Source: Candidatus Curtissbacteria bacterium RIFCSPLOWO2_01_FULL_37_9 (GTDB lineage Bacteria > Patescibacteriota > Microgenomatia > Curtissbacterales > GWA2-41-24). Taken from it: a DNA stretch of 18,872 bases. The notes under the pieces were generated by a model. The model saw nothing but the letters and a program-made list of their open reading frames with translations. It was not told where the DNA came from and made no database searches. This document shows, one piece after another, positions 5,288 to 13,572 of the stretch (the first letter of the stretch is position 1; each line of letters opens with the position of its first letter). The DNA is taken from assembly GCA_001776425.1 (NCBI GenBank), contig MFBN01000044.1, positions 1-18,872 of the forward strand. Direction: 5' to 3'. Made by a program: the position numbers and the translations under genes.

Positions 5288-7519
5288 ATGGGAGTTGGGA
5301 ATTTACTTTCAAATTTATTAAAAAAAGAAAAAATAGACAAAACCTGTTTTCTTTCCCTCATTCTTCAACCTGATAAAGTAACGGCAATAATTTGGGCTTT
5401 TAATCAGGAGCAGGTTGATATTTTAGGACATTATACGAAATCAATCGGTAATATTGATAACTTGGTGCATCAGTCAGCAGAAGCTATCGACAAAGCAGCC
5501 AGTATTGCCCAGAATGATGTTTCCAAGGTAACTTACGGTTTAAGCCAAAATTGGCTGGAAGAAGATGGAAAGTTGACGAAAGATACTTCCAGATTGCTCA
5601 AGAATTTATCCGAAGATTTGGATCTTGATGCTCAGGCTTTTATCCCGTTTTCTGCGGCTGTGAATCACCTGCTAAAGATTGAAGAATCCGTAACGCCGCG
5701 GGCAGTTCTCGTTGGATTATTTGAAAACTTTTGTGAAGTACACTTAGTTGAAAATAACAGTGTCATTAAATCAAAGTCTTTCAAGGCAAAAGTTAATATC
5801 ACAAATGTTAAAAATCTGATTACCCAGTTAAAGAGTCCTTCAAAAGATTTACCAGCAAGAATTGTTGTTTATGGCAGCACATCGCCTGATATCATAAAAA
5901 AAACTACCTATGAAGATTGGCAGGACATTTTCGAAAATGAACCTAAAATTGATATTATGGATAGCCTTAAATTGAGTCAGGCAGTGGCATCTGCACAAGC
6001 AGCGGATATTCTTGGCTATGAACCAACTTTATTGGAAAAAGGAAAGATCAATACATCAAAAGCCCCGCCGATAAGTAATCAACTAGGTTTTGTAGAAGGA
6101 GAAGATATTCTGCTTGATAGCCGCAGTGATATTGGGAATATTGATAAACCGGAGGATTCTTCAGAAGAAACAGAACCTGCAGAAAATAGCCCGAAAATAG
6201 AAAGTGAAACTTTTCCCCATACAGCACCAACAGCTGATGATTTATCGCCTGACATAAGATATAGCCCAAAAACAGATCAGGGAACAAATGATGAAAATCA
6301 AATAACTAAAACCGCAGTTGCGCAAAGAGCTGGCATTACGGAAGATTTAGTCTCAATCGGCTGGTTGCCTAATTTATTGAAATTAATCGGCCAAAGAAAA
6401 TTCGCTAAAAAGATGATTTTTGGCTTAATTGGCATAGTATTAATTTTAATTGTTGGTACATTTGTTGGAGGACAGTTTTTAACATCGGCAGAGGTGATTA
6501 TTAAAGTGAAGTCTGATGCCCAGGAAAATAATTTTACAGCCCAAGTTTTAGCTGATAATTTTAGTGAAGGCAGTCAAAAGATTTCGGGAGCGGAACTTAC
6601 AAGTACCCAAAGCGGTTCCCAAAAAGCTGTGGCCACCGGGTCCAAAAAGCTGGGCGAAAAAGCCAAAGGCCCGATTACTGCATTTAACTGGACTGTTACA
6701 CCTGTCGCATTTCCAAAAGAAACTGTAATTATTAGCAAAAATGGCCTTAAATTTATTTTGGATTCGGATGTAAAAATTGCTTCAAGAAGCGCTTCGATTC
6801 CTGGACAAAGCAACACAGGTGTAACCGCTGTCGAATTTGGTCCAAGCGGTAATGTTTCCAGCGGTACTGATTTTACAATTCAAGGTTATGATGAGCTGCT
6901 TTATTCCGCCCGTAGCGATTCTGCGTTTTCAGGCGGTGATGAAAAACAGGTAACAGTGGTTTCCCAGGAGGACCTGGATGGATTGAAGAAATCACTTACA
7001 CAAACACTTTCCGATAAAGCTAAAGCATCTCTTATGGAAAAAGCCAACGGACGAAAAATCCACAGTGAGGCAATTATTGTCACAGTAAAAAATTTACGGT
7101 TTGATAAAAAAGTTGACGAAGAAGCATCTTTGGTAAATCTTGAGATGGAGGTTGTGACATCATCAATAGTCTATGACCAGGTAAACCTGAGAAAATATTT
7201 GGCAGAGTCGTTAAAAGATCGAGTTTCCAATGATTTGGAAGCTAGAGGCGAAGATATTGATATATTAGAAACTTCTGCAAAGATAAACGATAATATATTG
7301 GTATTATCCGGCAGATTTAGGGCAAAAATTGTGCCTAAATTCGACCTTACACAGCTAAAAGACAAAATAGCCGGCAAAAGCGTCAAGGAATCCAGGTCAA
7401 TAATAAAAGAAAACACTGATGTTGGCGAAGTAGAAGTAGATTTTTCTCCGAGTATATTTTTAACAAATACTCTACCCAGAAACAAGGATAAGATTAATAT
7501 TAAGGTCGAAGCGATTTAA
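5288..7519 (+). CDS. Membrane-anchored protein with baseplate-J-like C-terminal region
   Basis: The 743-residue protein has three parts. Residues 1-~250 show alternating strands and helices (CFLSLILQPDKVTAIIWAFN, RAVLVGLFENFCEVHLVENN, RIVVYGSTSPDIIKK) that look like a degenerate actin/PilM-type ATPase fold; this is inference from pattern. A disordered acidic linker follows (~260-350), then one transmembrane helix at ~376-398 (MIFGLIGIVLILIVGTFVGG). The ~340-residue C-terminus lies beyond the membrane and contains FSGGDEKQVTVVSQEDLDG, a motif I associate with the baseplate-J-like proteins annotated in CPR genomes. I chose ATG 5288 over TTG 5276 because TTG overlaps the -10 box. The sortase starts at the base after its stop, so the two are co-transcribed. 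A cell-envelope assembly role is plausible but unproven. Confidence 0.75.
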   Translation: MGVGNLLSNLLKKEKIDKTCFLSLILQPDKVTAIIWAFNQEQVDILGHYTKSIGNIDNLVHQSAEAIDKAASIAQNDVSKVTYGLSQNWLEEDGKLTKDTSRLLKNLSEDLDLDAQAFIPFSAAVNHLLKIEESVTPRAVLVGLFENFCEVHLVENNSVIKSKSFKAKVNITNVKNLITQLKSPSKDLPARIVVYGSTSPDIIKKTTYEDWQDIFENEPKIDIMDSLKLSQAVASAQAADILGYEPTLLEKGKINTSKAPPISNQLGFVEGEDILLDSRSDIGNIDKPEDSSEETEPAENSPKIESETFPHTAPTADDLSPDIRYSPKTDQGTNDENQITKTAVAQRAGITEDLVSIGWLPNLLKLIGQRKFAKKMIFGLIGIVLILIVGTFVGGQFLTSAEVIIKVKSDAQENNFTAQVLADNFSEGSQKISGAELTSTQSGSQKAVATGSKKLGEKAKGPITAFNWTVTPVAFPKETVIISKNGLKFILDSDVKIASRSASIPGQSNTGVTAVEFGPSGNVSSGTDFTIQGYDELLYSARSDSAFSGGDEKQVTVVSQEDLDGLKKSLTQTLSDKAKASLMEKANGRKIHSEAIIVTVKNLRFDKKVDEEASLVNLEMEVVTSSIVYDQVNLRKYLAESLKDRVSNDLEARGEDIDILETSAKINDNILVLSGRFRAKIVPKFDLTQLKDKIAGKSVKESRSIIKENTDVGEVEVDFSPSIFLTNTLPRNKDKINIKVEAI

Positions 7520-8299
7520 ATGGCACTCGCAATTTATATTAAAACTTTTCCAAAATCAAAAACCTCATGGTGGAATAAGCCTAATAAGTCCCGTGACAGG
7601 TTTTTTTTTATGGTTATTACTATTTTTGGCTTATCTTCAATCATTTTCGCTGTCTGGCCGATTCTAATTTGGCAGTTTGTAACTTTACCGCGATTAACCG
7701 GTGGTGTCGAGAGTCTGCCGATTCCTCAAAGTCAGGTACTTTCAGTGCAATCATCGTTAGCCAATAGTGTTCAAGTTGCCAAGGATCCGGACGGATTTTC
7801 TTATTTTCTTCCAATAAATAATCCGAATCAAAATGACAATAATTCAATAGCCTCAAATGAATCCGGTGAAGTTTCAAAAATCCCAATTCCCGAAGAATTT
7901 TATATTTCAATTCCCAAATTAAAAATTAATGAAGCTAAAGTGAAAGTAAACAGTTTGAATTTTTATAATTATTTGGCCCATTTTCCCGGTTCCGCTTTAC
8001 CTGGTGAGGTGGGTAATTCATTTATTACCGGACATTCTGTTTTGCCACAATTTAATGATCCTGACAATTACCGGACAATTTTTACGAAGCTTTCGGATCT
8101 GGAAGTTGGTGACGATATAGATGTAAAGATAAGGAATCGTAGATTACGCTTTGTTGTTCAGTATGCTAAGATTGTTAATCCTCATGACCTAACCGTGCTT
8201 TCTCCGATTTCCCAAAATGGACGTAACTTAACTTTAATGACATGTGTCCCGCCCGGTACTAACACAAAAAGATTGGTTGTAATTACAAGTTTAATTTGA
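7520..8299 (+). CDS. Sortase family transpeptidase
   Basis: Sortases cleave a sorting signal on secreted proteins and join them to the envelope or to pilin subunits. All three catalytic residues are visible: His172 in ITGHSVLP, Cys242 in LTLMTCVPPG, and Arg251 in NTKRLVVI. An N-terminal membrane anchor lies at ~28-52 (FFFMVITIFGLSSIIFAVWP), followed by a ~60-residue linker and the beta-barrel, whose first strand is FYISIPKLKINEAKV. The enzyme would act outside the membrane. The ATG directly follows the stop of the upstream baseplate-J-like gene, suggesting a shared role in surface display. No LPxTG-like substrate is in the window, and I cannot assign a sortase class. Confidence 0.93.
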   Translation: MALAIYIKTFPKSKTSWWNKPNKSRDRFFFMVITIFGLSSIIFAVWPILIWQFVTLPRLTGGVESLPIPQSQVLSVQSSLANSVQVAKDPDGFSYFLPINNPNQNDNNSIASNESGEVSKIPIPEEFYISIPKLKINEAKVKVNSLNFYNYLAHFPGSALPGEVGNSFITGHSVLPQFNDPDNYRTIFTKLSDLEVGDDIDVKIRNRRLRFVVQYAKIVNPHDLTVLSPISQNGRNLTLMTCVPPGTNTKRLVVITSLI

Positions 8300-8334
8300 T
8301 CGCTTAAAGTTATAATTTTAAGATTAGCCGGTAT

Positions 8335-8343
8335 TGGTATAAA
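8335..8343 (+). promoter_or_regulatory. Extended -10 element for the ruvX operon
   Basis: TGGTATAAA matches TGnTATAAT at all but the last base and lies 23 bases before the ruvX ATG. A plain TATAAT also occurs at 8311-8316. Neither has a good -35 box. Confidence 0.45.
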
Positions 8344-8366
8344 AAACACTTTGCAAAATTGAAATA

Positions 8367-8750
8367 ATGATACTGGGTATTGATCTTGGTCAAAGAAAAA
8401 CCGGACTGGCGATTTCCCAAGGAAAATTTGCTACTCCGTATAAAACGCTAAGTCATTTGTCGTTAAATGGCGCTATTTTTAAAATCGTCGAAATTTGTGA
8501 TGATCAAATGATAACTAAAGTAATTGTTGGGTACGTTGAAGGCAAAATAAAATCATATTTTACAAGGTTTGCCAAAGAGCTAAAAAAACACAGGCCTAAT
8601 CTTGATGTTATACTTTGGGATGAAACTTTAACATCCCAGCAAGCTCGCAGCAGCATGATTGAACTAGGAATATCTTCCAAAAAAAGAAAAGCTCACGAAC
8701 ATCAGAAAGCAGCCTGTATAATTTTACAAAGTTTTTTGGATAGTCTATGA
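8367..8750 (+). CDS. ruvX: RuvX/YqgF-type Holliday junction resolvase
   Basis: This small RNase H-fold nuclease family (also YqgF) is linked to Holliday junction resolution and 16S rRNA maturation. The 127 residues match the family length. The first catalytic Asp is in ILGIDLGQRKTGLAIS (D6), the strand VIVGYVEGK corresponds to the usual VGlP region, and DETLTSQQA carries the second acidic site. The usual third acidic motif, DxxAAxxIL, reads HQKAACIIL here, so His112 occupies the Asp position, with Glu111 beside it as a possible substitute. ATG 8367 gives the standard N-terminus. The stop overlaps the next start (ATGA), so it is co-transcribed with the zinc-ribbon gene and mltG. Confidence 0.92.
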   Translation: MILGIDLGQRKTGLAISQGKFATPYKTLSHLSLNGAIFKIVEICDDQMITKVIVGYVEGKIKSYFTRFAKELKKHRPNLDVILWDETLTSQQARSSMIELGISSKKRKAHEHQKAACIILQSFLDSL

Positions 8751-8953
8751 TTAAAAAATTATTGGCTCCGGTTCAAGCATGGATACTGCTACAGGGAAAG
8801 TGTGTTGGTTGTGGTAAGAAATTATCTCTCGGACATAAAATTGAGCGGGAAGATAACAGCCAAAAAGTTATTTGTTCTTGCGGCCGGACGTTTATTTTCG
8901 ATAAAAGAAATGGGAAATACCGCCGGGCTGATTTTTCGGAGGTTAAAAGTTGA
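8747..8953 (+). CDS. Small zinc-ribbon protein of unknown function
   Basis: The 68-residue protein has CVGCG (C19, C22) and CSCG (C43, C45), a plausible four-Cys zinc ribbon, followed by RTFIFDKRNGKYRRADF. It has no signal peptide or transmembrane helix and is basic, so nucleic-acid or protein binding in the cytoplasm is likely but unproven. It overlaps ruvX by four bases (ATGA) and mltG by four (TTGA), and such translational coupling supports its being a real gene. I cannot name a family. Confidence 0.8.
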   Translation: MIKKLLAPVQAWILLQGKCVGCGKKLSLGHKIEREDNSQKVICSCGRTFIFDKRNGKYRRADFSEVKS

Positions 8954-9942
8954 TAAAGAAAAAATTCCACGTTTTTATAATAGTAATCATTATATTAATA
9001 TTGGCTCCCTTGGCATTAAATAAATATTATAATTTTTTGCTTGAGCCAAATTCATCTGATGCTGGCGATATCATATTTATAATTAATCCTGGTCAGTCGG
9101 TTCCCCAAATCGCTCAAAATTTAGAAAAATCCGGTCTTATTAAAAATGCATTTGCTTTTAAACTGCTGATATCCCAGATGGGTATCGGCAAAAATATTCA
9201 GGCAGGCGATTTTCGAATATCAGCTAATCTTTCTTCCCGCGATATTGCCGAAGAATTAACTCATGGTGCCATCGATATCTGGATTACCTTACCAGAGGGT
9301 ATACGAATTGAGGAACAGGCTCAAAAGCTCCAAGAAAAATTACAATTTTCTCAAAATGATATTTTTCAATTTGATAAAAACGAATTCATTAAACTAGCCA
9401 AGGAGGGTTATATGTTTCCCGATACATACCTAATACCCAAGGATGCGACTGCCGAATTTGTATTTAATAAGCTAATGGACACTTTTGAACAAAAAGTTGA
9501 TATAAATATGTTAAAAAAAGGCAGTGAAAATAACTTAACCGAACATGAGATTATCATATTAGCATCTATTATTGAAAGAGAAGGTAAATCTGACCAAGAT
9601 CGTCCAATTATCGCGGGGGTGTTGATGAACAGAATTAAGGCAGGCTTGCCTTTGCAAGTTGATGCGACGGTTCAGTATGCTAAAGGTTATGATGCGAGTA
9701 ATAACAGCTGGTGGCCTCAAATCTCGCAAATAGATTATCAGGCTGTTAAATCTAATTATAATACTTACCTTTATTTAGGTTTACCGCCCGGACCAATAAG
9801 TAATCCCGGATTAGAATCAATTCGGGCAGCAGTTCAACCGGAGAATACGGATTATTTCTATTATTTACATGATTTAGACGAAAAAGTTCATTTCGCAAAA
9901 ACAATCGAAGAACATAATCAAAATATTCAAAAATATCGCTAA
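8950..9942 (+). CDS. mltG: Endolytic murein transglycosylase MltG (YceG-like)
   Basis: MltG cleaves nascent peptidoglycan glycan strands at the outer face of the membrane, limiting chain length. The protein has an N-terminal transmembrane anchor (~7-26, HVFIIVIIILILAPLAL) and a LysM-like segment (FIINPGQSVPQIAQNLEKSG). The YceG domain follows, with ITLPEGIRIEEQAQKL, AKEGYMFPDTYLIPK, catalytic Glu209 in ASIIEREGK, and the C-terminal LPPGPISNPG. At 330 residues it matches the family. The start is TTG 8950, supported by GGAGG at 8938-8942, seven bases upstream, and by overlap with the preceding stop (TTGA). It shows that this cell makes and remodels peptidoglycan. Confidence 0.96.
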   Translation: MIKKKFHVFIIVIIILILAPLALNKYYNFLLEPNSSDAGDIIFIINPGQSVPQIAQNLEKSGLIKNAFAFKLLISQMGIGKNIQAGDFRISANLSSRDIAEELTHGAIDIWITLPEGIRIEEQAQKLQEKLQFSQNDIFQFDKNEFIKLAKEGYMFPDTYLIPKDATAEFVFNKLMDTFEQKVDINMLKKGSENNLTEHEIIILASIIEREGKSDQDRPIIAGVLMNRIKAGLPLQVDATVQYAKGYDASNNSWWPQISQIDYQAVKSNYNTYLYLGLPPGPISNPGLESIRAAVQPENTDYFYYLHDLDEKVHFAKTIEEHNQNIQKYR

Positions 9943-9954
9943 AGCACTACCGGA

Positions 9955-9983
9955 TTGACAAACTTATTAATAGATGATATAAA
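9955..9983 (+). promoter_or_regulatory. Near-consensus sigma-70 promoter for rpoBC
   Basis: TTGACA (9955-9960), a 17-bp spacer and TATAAA (9978-9983), the latter preceded by TGA so that it is also an extended -10. This is the strongest promoter in the window. Transcription should start near 9990, leaving a leader of about 200 nt before rpoB. Confidence 0.85.
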
Positions 9984-9998
9984 CTAAGTTAAATTACA

Positions 9999-10034
9999 CC
10001 CATTAATGGGGTACTTTTGGTACCTTTTATTTTT
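9999..10034 (+). terminator. Terminator-like hairpin in the rpoB leader (possible attenuator)
   Basis: The palindrome CCCATTAATGGG (9999-10010) is followed by GGTAC/GTACC (10010-10014 with 10020-10024, loop TTTTG) and the T-rich run TTTTATTTTT. The two hairpins share base 10010 and so compete. The position, just after the predicted start of transcription, suggests control of rpoBC read-through. It could instead end the mltG transcript, whose stop is at 9942. Confidence 0.45.
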
Positions 10035-10188
10035 GTTGTGTTTTTAGTTCCTGTGAATTATCCCAATAAAACGTCTTTTCATTATTAACCAAATCTTTTT
10101 TTCCGTCAGTTGCGGGTAATCGATGACGTTATGATGATTATTGGTTTACTAGTGGTAATCTTAAACATTACTAGAAAGTAAAAAATTA
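10035..10188 (+). other. Remainder of rpoB 5' leader
   Basis: Non-coding. Close to the start codon there is a weak bulged inverted repeat, CTAG-tgg-TAAT (10149-10159) with ATTACTAG (10167-10174), ending 14 bases before the GTG. No Shine-Dalgarno is visible. I recognise no riboswitch class or ribosomal-protein leader. Confidence 0.35.
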
Positions 10189-13100
10189 GTGTCAAAACGC
10201 ATATTTTGGGGAAAAATCAAAAATATTAATTTGCCGTCCCTGGATTTAATAGAAGTCCAGAGGGAATCTTTCAAAGATTTTTTGGAAACCGGGATTCCCG
10301 AAATATTAGAAGAAATATCTCCGGTTGATGATTTTACCGGCAAGAATTTTACATTAACATTTGGTAATTATAGTTTCGGAAAATCTAAATATTCTCCGGA
10401 AGAAGCAATTGAAAAAGGGGTAACATACGATTTACCTGTTAAAGTAGAAGCACAAGTCATCAACAAACAGACCGGTGCCAAAAACACTCAAGAAGTTTTC
10501 TTGTGCGATCTCCCAATGATGCTTCATAAAGGCTCTTTTATTATCAACGGTATTGAAAGGGCTGTTGTTAGTCAGCTGGTGCGGGCGCCCGGTGCCTATT
10601 ATTCTGCAGAAGTAGAACCTTTAACCGGCAAAGTTCTTTATTCCTGTGAGATCAGACCTATGAGGGGTTCATGGCTGGAATTTGCTATTTCCAAAAATGA
10701 TATTTTAACCGTGAAAATCGACAGGCGTAGAAAATTTCCCGTTACTACATTTTTGCGTGCGATCGGTTTTTCTGATGATCAATCGATCAACAAATTATTT
10801 GAATTTATTAAAGACGAAAATTCAAAAAAGTTTCTTGAAAATACATTTATGAAAGACCCAACATCTTCACAGGAAGAAGCATTACTGGAAATTTATCGAA
10901 GAATGCGTCCCGGTGATCATGTCATATTAGACAACGCTAAAAGCTTGATTGAAAATATGTTTTTGAATCCACGCCGATATTCATTAGGTAAAGTCGGCCG
11001 ATATAAAATCCAGAAACGCTTAATGAAAATTAAGGATAAAATTGCTTATGCCAAAGAAGAAGATCAAAACAGTCAGATACTTACCCCTTCCGATTATGTT
11101 GCCGCCATTGTTTATCTTTTTGAACTTATTGCCGGTAACGGTCGGATTGATGATATTGACCATCTGGGTAACAGACGGGTCAGACGTGTCGGGGAGCTGG
11201 TAGCCCAAAACGCTTTCAGAGTAGGTATTTTACGACTCGAGCGTGTTATTAAAGAAAGAATGAGTTTGACTCCGACAGATATAGTTCCTTCTCCGGCTTC
11301 ATTAATCAATGCCCGGCCTATAATTTCGGCAATTAACGAATTTTTCCGTTCTTCCCAGCTTTCGACAATTTTAGATCAAGCGAATTCGTTATCAGAACTT
11401 GATAATCTTAGAAGACTTACTGTTATGGGAACTGGTGGAATTGCCAGAGAAAGGGCGGCTTTTTCCATTAGGGATATCAATCATTCGCAGTATTCCAGGA
11501 TATGCCCGATCCGCTCTCCGGAAGGTCCCAATATCGGGCTAGTAACCTATTTGTCGTTATATTGTCGGATCAATGAATTTGGTTTTCTGGAAGCACCTTA
11601 CAGAAAGGTTATTAAATCAAAAAACGGTAAATCACAGGTGACTGATGAAATAGTTTATTTGGCAGCGGATGATGAAGAAGATTATTATATAACCCATGCT
11701 CAAATTTCTATTGATGAAAATGGATTTATTCAAGACGAGAGGGTACCGGTTCGTTACAAGAGCGAGTTTACTACAGTTGCGCAATCATTAGTTAATTTTA
11801 TCGATGTTGTTCCCAGGCAAGTTGTTGGTACTTCCGCATCATTAATTCCATTTTTATCCCATGACGAAGCTAATCGTGCACTAATGGGAACGCATATGCA
11901 GTGTCAAGCTGTTCCTTTAATTAATCCCGAAGATCCAATTGTCGGGACAGGCATGGAAGCAGTGGTCGGTGATAATTTGCAGGATGTTGTACACAGTCCA
12001 GTAGAAGGAAAAATAACATATGTTGACAGTAAAAAAATTGTAATCAAAACATCCCCAAAGCAGGATACAAGTCATAATAAATCTCAAAATGGAGAAATAG
12101 TCTTTCCTATTCAGAAATTTACCAGATCTCCGCAAAGTACCTGTCATTCTCAAAGGCCCAAGATATTAATCGGCCAGAAAGTTAAAAAAGGCGATATTTT
12201 GGTGGATGGTTCATCTACGGAAGGCGGAGAGCTCGCTTTAGGGAAAAACCTGCTTATAGCTTATATGAGTTTTGACGGTTTAGGTTATGAAGACGCGATT
12301 GTCATTTCTGACCGGCTTTTCAAGGAGGATATATTAACTTCAATCCACATTGAGGAACACGATATTTCTGTTGTTGAAACTAAACTTGGTCCGGAGGAAA
12401 CCACACGTGATATTCCGAATGTTTCCGAAGAAGATTTAGCGAATTTAGATGAAGATGGCATTGTGGTTGTTGGCGCCGAAGTTGGCCCAAATGATATTTT
12501 AGTAGGCAAAATAGCTCCTAAAGGTGAGACGGAACTGACAGCAGAAGAAAGATTGCTGCGAACTATTTTTGGTGAAAAAGCCCGTGAAGTCCGCGATACC
12601 TCTTTAAGGATGCCTCATGGTGAAAAGGGAACTGTTATTGGTGTAAAGATTTTATCCCGAGATAAGGGGGATGAACTCGAGCACGGGGCATTGACGAAAA
12701 TTTTCGTTAAGATTGCTCAAATCAGAAAAGTCGTAGTCGGTGACAAATTAGCCGGAAGACACGGTAACAAGGGAGTAATTTCAAAAATTGTTTCATCATC
12801 TGATATGCCGTATTTGCCTAACGGCCAGCCGGTTGACATAATTATTAGCCCTCTCTCGGTGCTTTCAAGGATGAACCTTGGCCAGCTTTTGGAAACTCAT
12901 CTTGGGTGGGCTGCTCATGTTAAGGGTTTTAAAGTCGCTCTGCCCGTATTTGAATATATTTCCGAAGATCGAATAATCGATGAGCTTGAGTCTGCCGGTC
13001 TTCCTTCATCCGGAGCGACAACCCTATATGATGGCAGGACGGGTTTACCATTTGATAGACCGATTGTTGTCGGCTACAGCTACATTATGAAGCTTATCCA

Positions 13101-13572
13101 TATGGTTGAAGATAAAACTCATGCCAGATCGACCGGTCAATATTCTCTTATTACTCAACAGCCTTTGGGTGGTAAAGCTCAAATGGGTGGCCAACGATTA
13201 GGGGAAATGGAAGTATGGGCGCTGGAAGCATACGGTGCTGCCTATACTCTTCAGGAGATGTTGACTATTAAATCTGACGATGTCGTGGGCAGAGCCAAAG
13301 CTTTTGAAGCCATTATTAAAGATATGGAAATTCCTCAAGCATTAATACCGGAATCATTCAAAGTTTTAGTCAAAGAACTAAATAGTTTAAGTCTTAATGT
13401 TCAGACTATCGGGGCAAAAACCATTGAAGAGGCAAAAACTATACCACTGGATGAAACTGAAGTACAAACTGTTAAAGAATTTGCTGCTGTTTCCGGCAGT
13501 GAAAATATTCTTAGTAAGAAAGATATTGTAGGCATAAATCGTTCTATGGAGATAGAAAGGCAAACAGGATGA
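10189..13572 (+). CDS. rpoB: RNA polymerase subunit beta
   Basis: This is the beta subunit of RNA polymerase, forming half of the active-site cleft. Landmarks in order are GSFIINGIERAVVSQLVRAP, the rifampicin region (387-413), ICPIRSPEGPNIGLVTYLS, GKNLLIAYMSFDGLGYEDAI, GDKLAGRHGNKGVISKI and GGKAQMGGQRLGEMEVWALE near the C-terminus. The length of 1127 is normal for bacteria lacking the large lineage inserts. In the rifampicin region three drug-contact positions differ from E. coli: Thr393 (Q513), Asn406 (H526) and Thr411 (S531). GTG 10189 gives the expected short N-terminus. It overlaps rpoC by four bases (ATGA). The ribosomal stalk genes that often precede rpoB are absent; mltG is upstream instead. 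Confidence 0.98.
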   Translation: MSKRIFWGKIKNINLPSLDLIEVQRESFKDFLETGIPEILEEISPVDDFTGKNFTLTFGNYSFGKSKYSPEEAIEKGVTYDLPVKVEAQVINKQTGAKNTQEVFLCDLPMMLHKGSFIINGIERAVVSQLVRAPGAYYSAEVEPLTGKVLYSCEIRPMRGSWLEFAISKNDILTVKIDRRRKFPVTTFLRAIGFSDDQSINKLFEFIKDENSKKFLENTFMKDPTSSQEEALLEIYRRMRPGDHVILDNAKSLIENMFLNPRRYSLGKVGRYKIQKRLMKIKDKIAYAKEEDQNSQILTPSDYVAAIVYLFELIAGNGRIDDIDHLGNRRVRRVGELVAQNAFRVGILRLERVIKERMSLTPTDIVPSPASLINARPIISAINEFFRSSQLSTILDQANSLSELDNLRRLTVMGTGGIARERAAFSIRDINHSQYSRICPIRSPEGPNIGLVTYLSLYCRINEFGFLEAPYRKVIKSKNGKSQVTDEIVYLAADDEEDYYITHAQISIDENGFIQDERVPVRYKSEFTTVAQSLVNFIDVVPRQVVGTSASLIPFLSHDEANRALMGTHMQCQAVPLINPEDPIVGTGMEAVVGDNLQDVVHSPVEGKITYVDSKKIVIKTSPKQDTSHNKSQNGEIVFPIQKFTRSPQSTCHSQRPKILIGQKVKKGDILVDGSSTEGGELALGKNLLIAYMSFDGLGYEDAIVISDRLFKEDILTSIHIEEHDISVVETKLGPEETTRDIPNVSEEDLANLDEDGIVVVGAEVGPNDILVGKIAPKGETELTAEERLLRTIFGEKAREVRDTSLRMPHGEKGTVIGVKILSRDKGDELEHGALTKIFVKIAQIRKVVVGDKLAGRHGNKGVISKIVSSSDMPYLPNGQPVDIIISPLSVLSRMNLGQLLETHLGWAAHVKGFKVALPVFEYISEDRIIDELESAGLPSSGATTLYDGRTGLPFDRPIVVGYSYIMKLIHMVEDKTHARSTGQYSLITQQPLGGKAQMGGQRLGEMEVWALEAYGAAYTLQEMLTIKSDDVVGRAKAFEAIIKDMEIPQALIPESFKVLVKELNSLSLNVQTIGAKTIEEAKTIPLDETEVQTVKEFAAVSGSENILSKKDIVGINRSMEIERQTG

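Noticed and set aside
6901..6937. CCGCC...GGCGG inverted repeat inside the baseplate-J-like gene, considered as a further palindromic insertion
   Set aside because: Only five base pairs with a long loop, and the encoded segment fits what I expect of the family; no base-composition jump.
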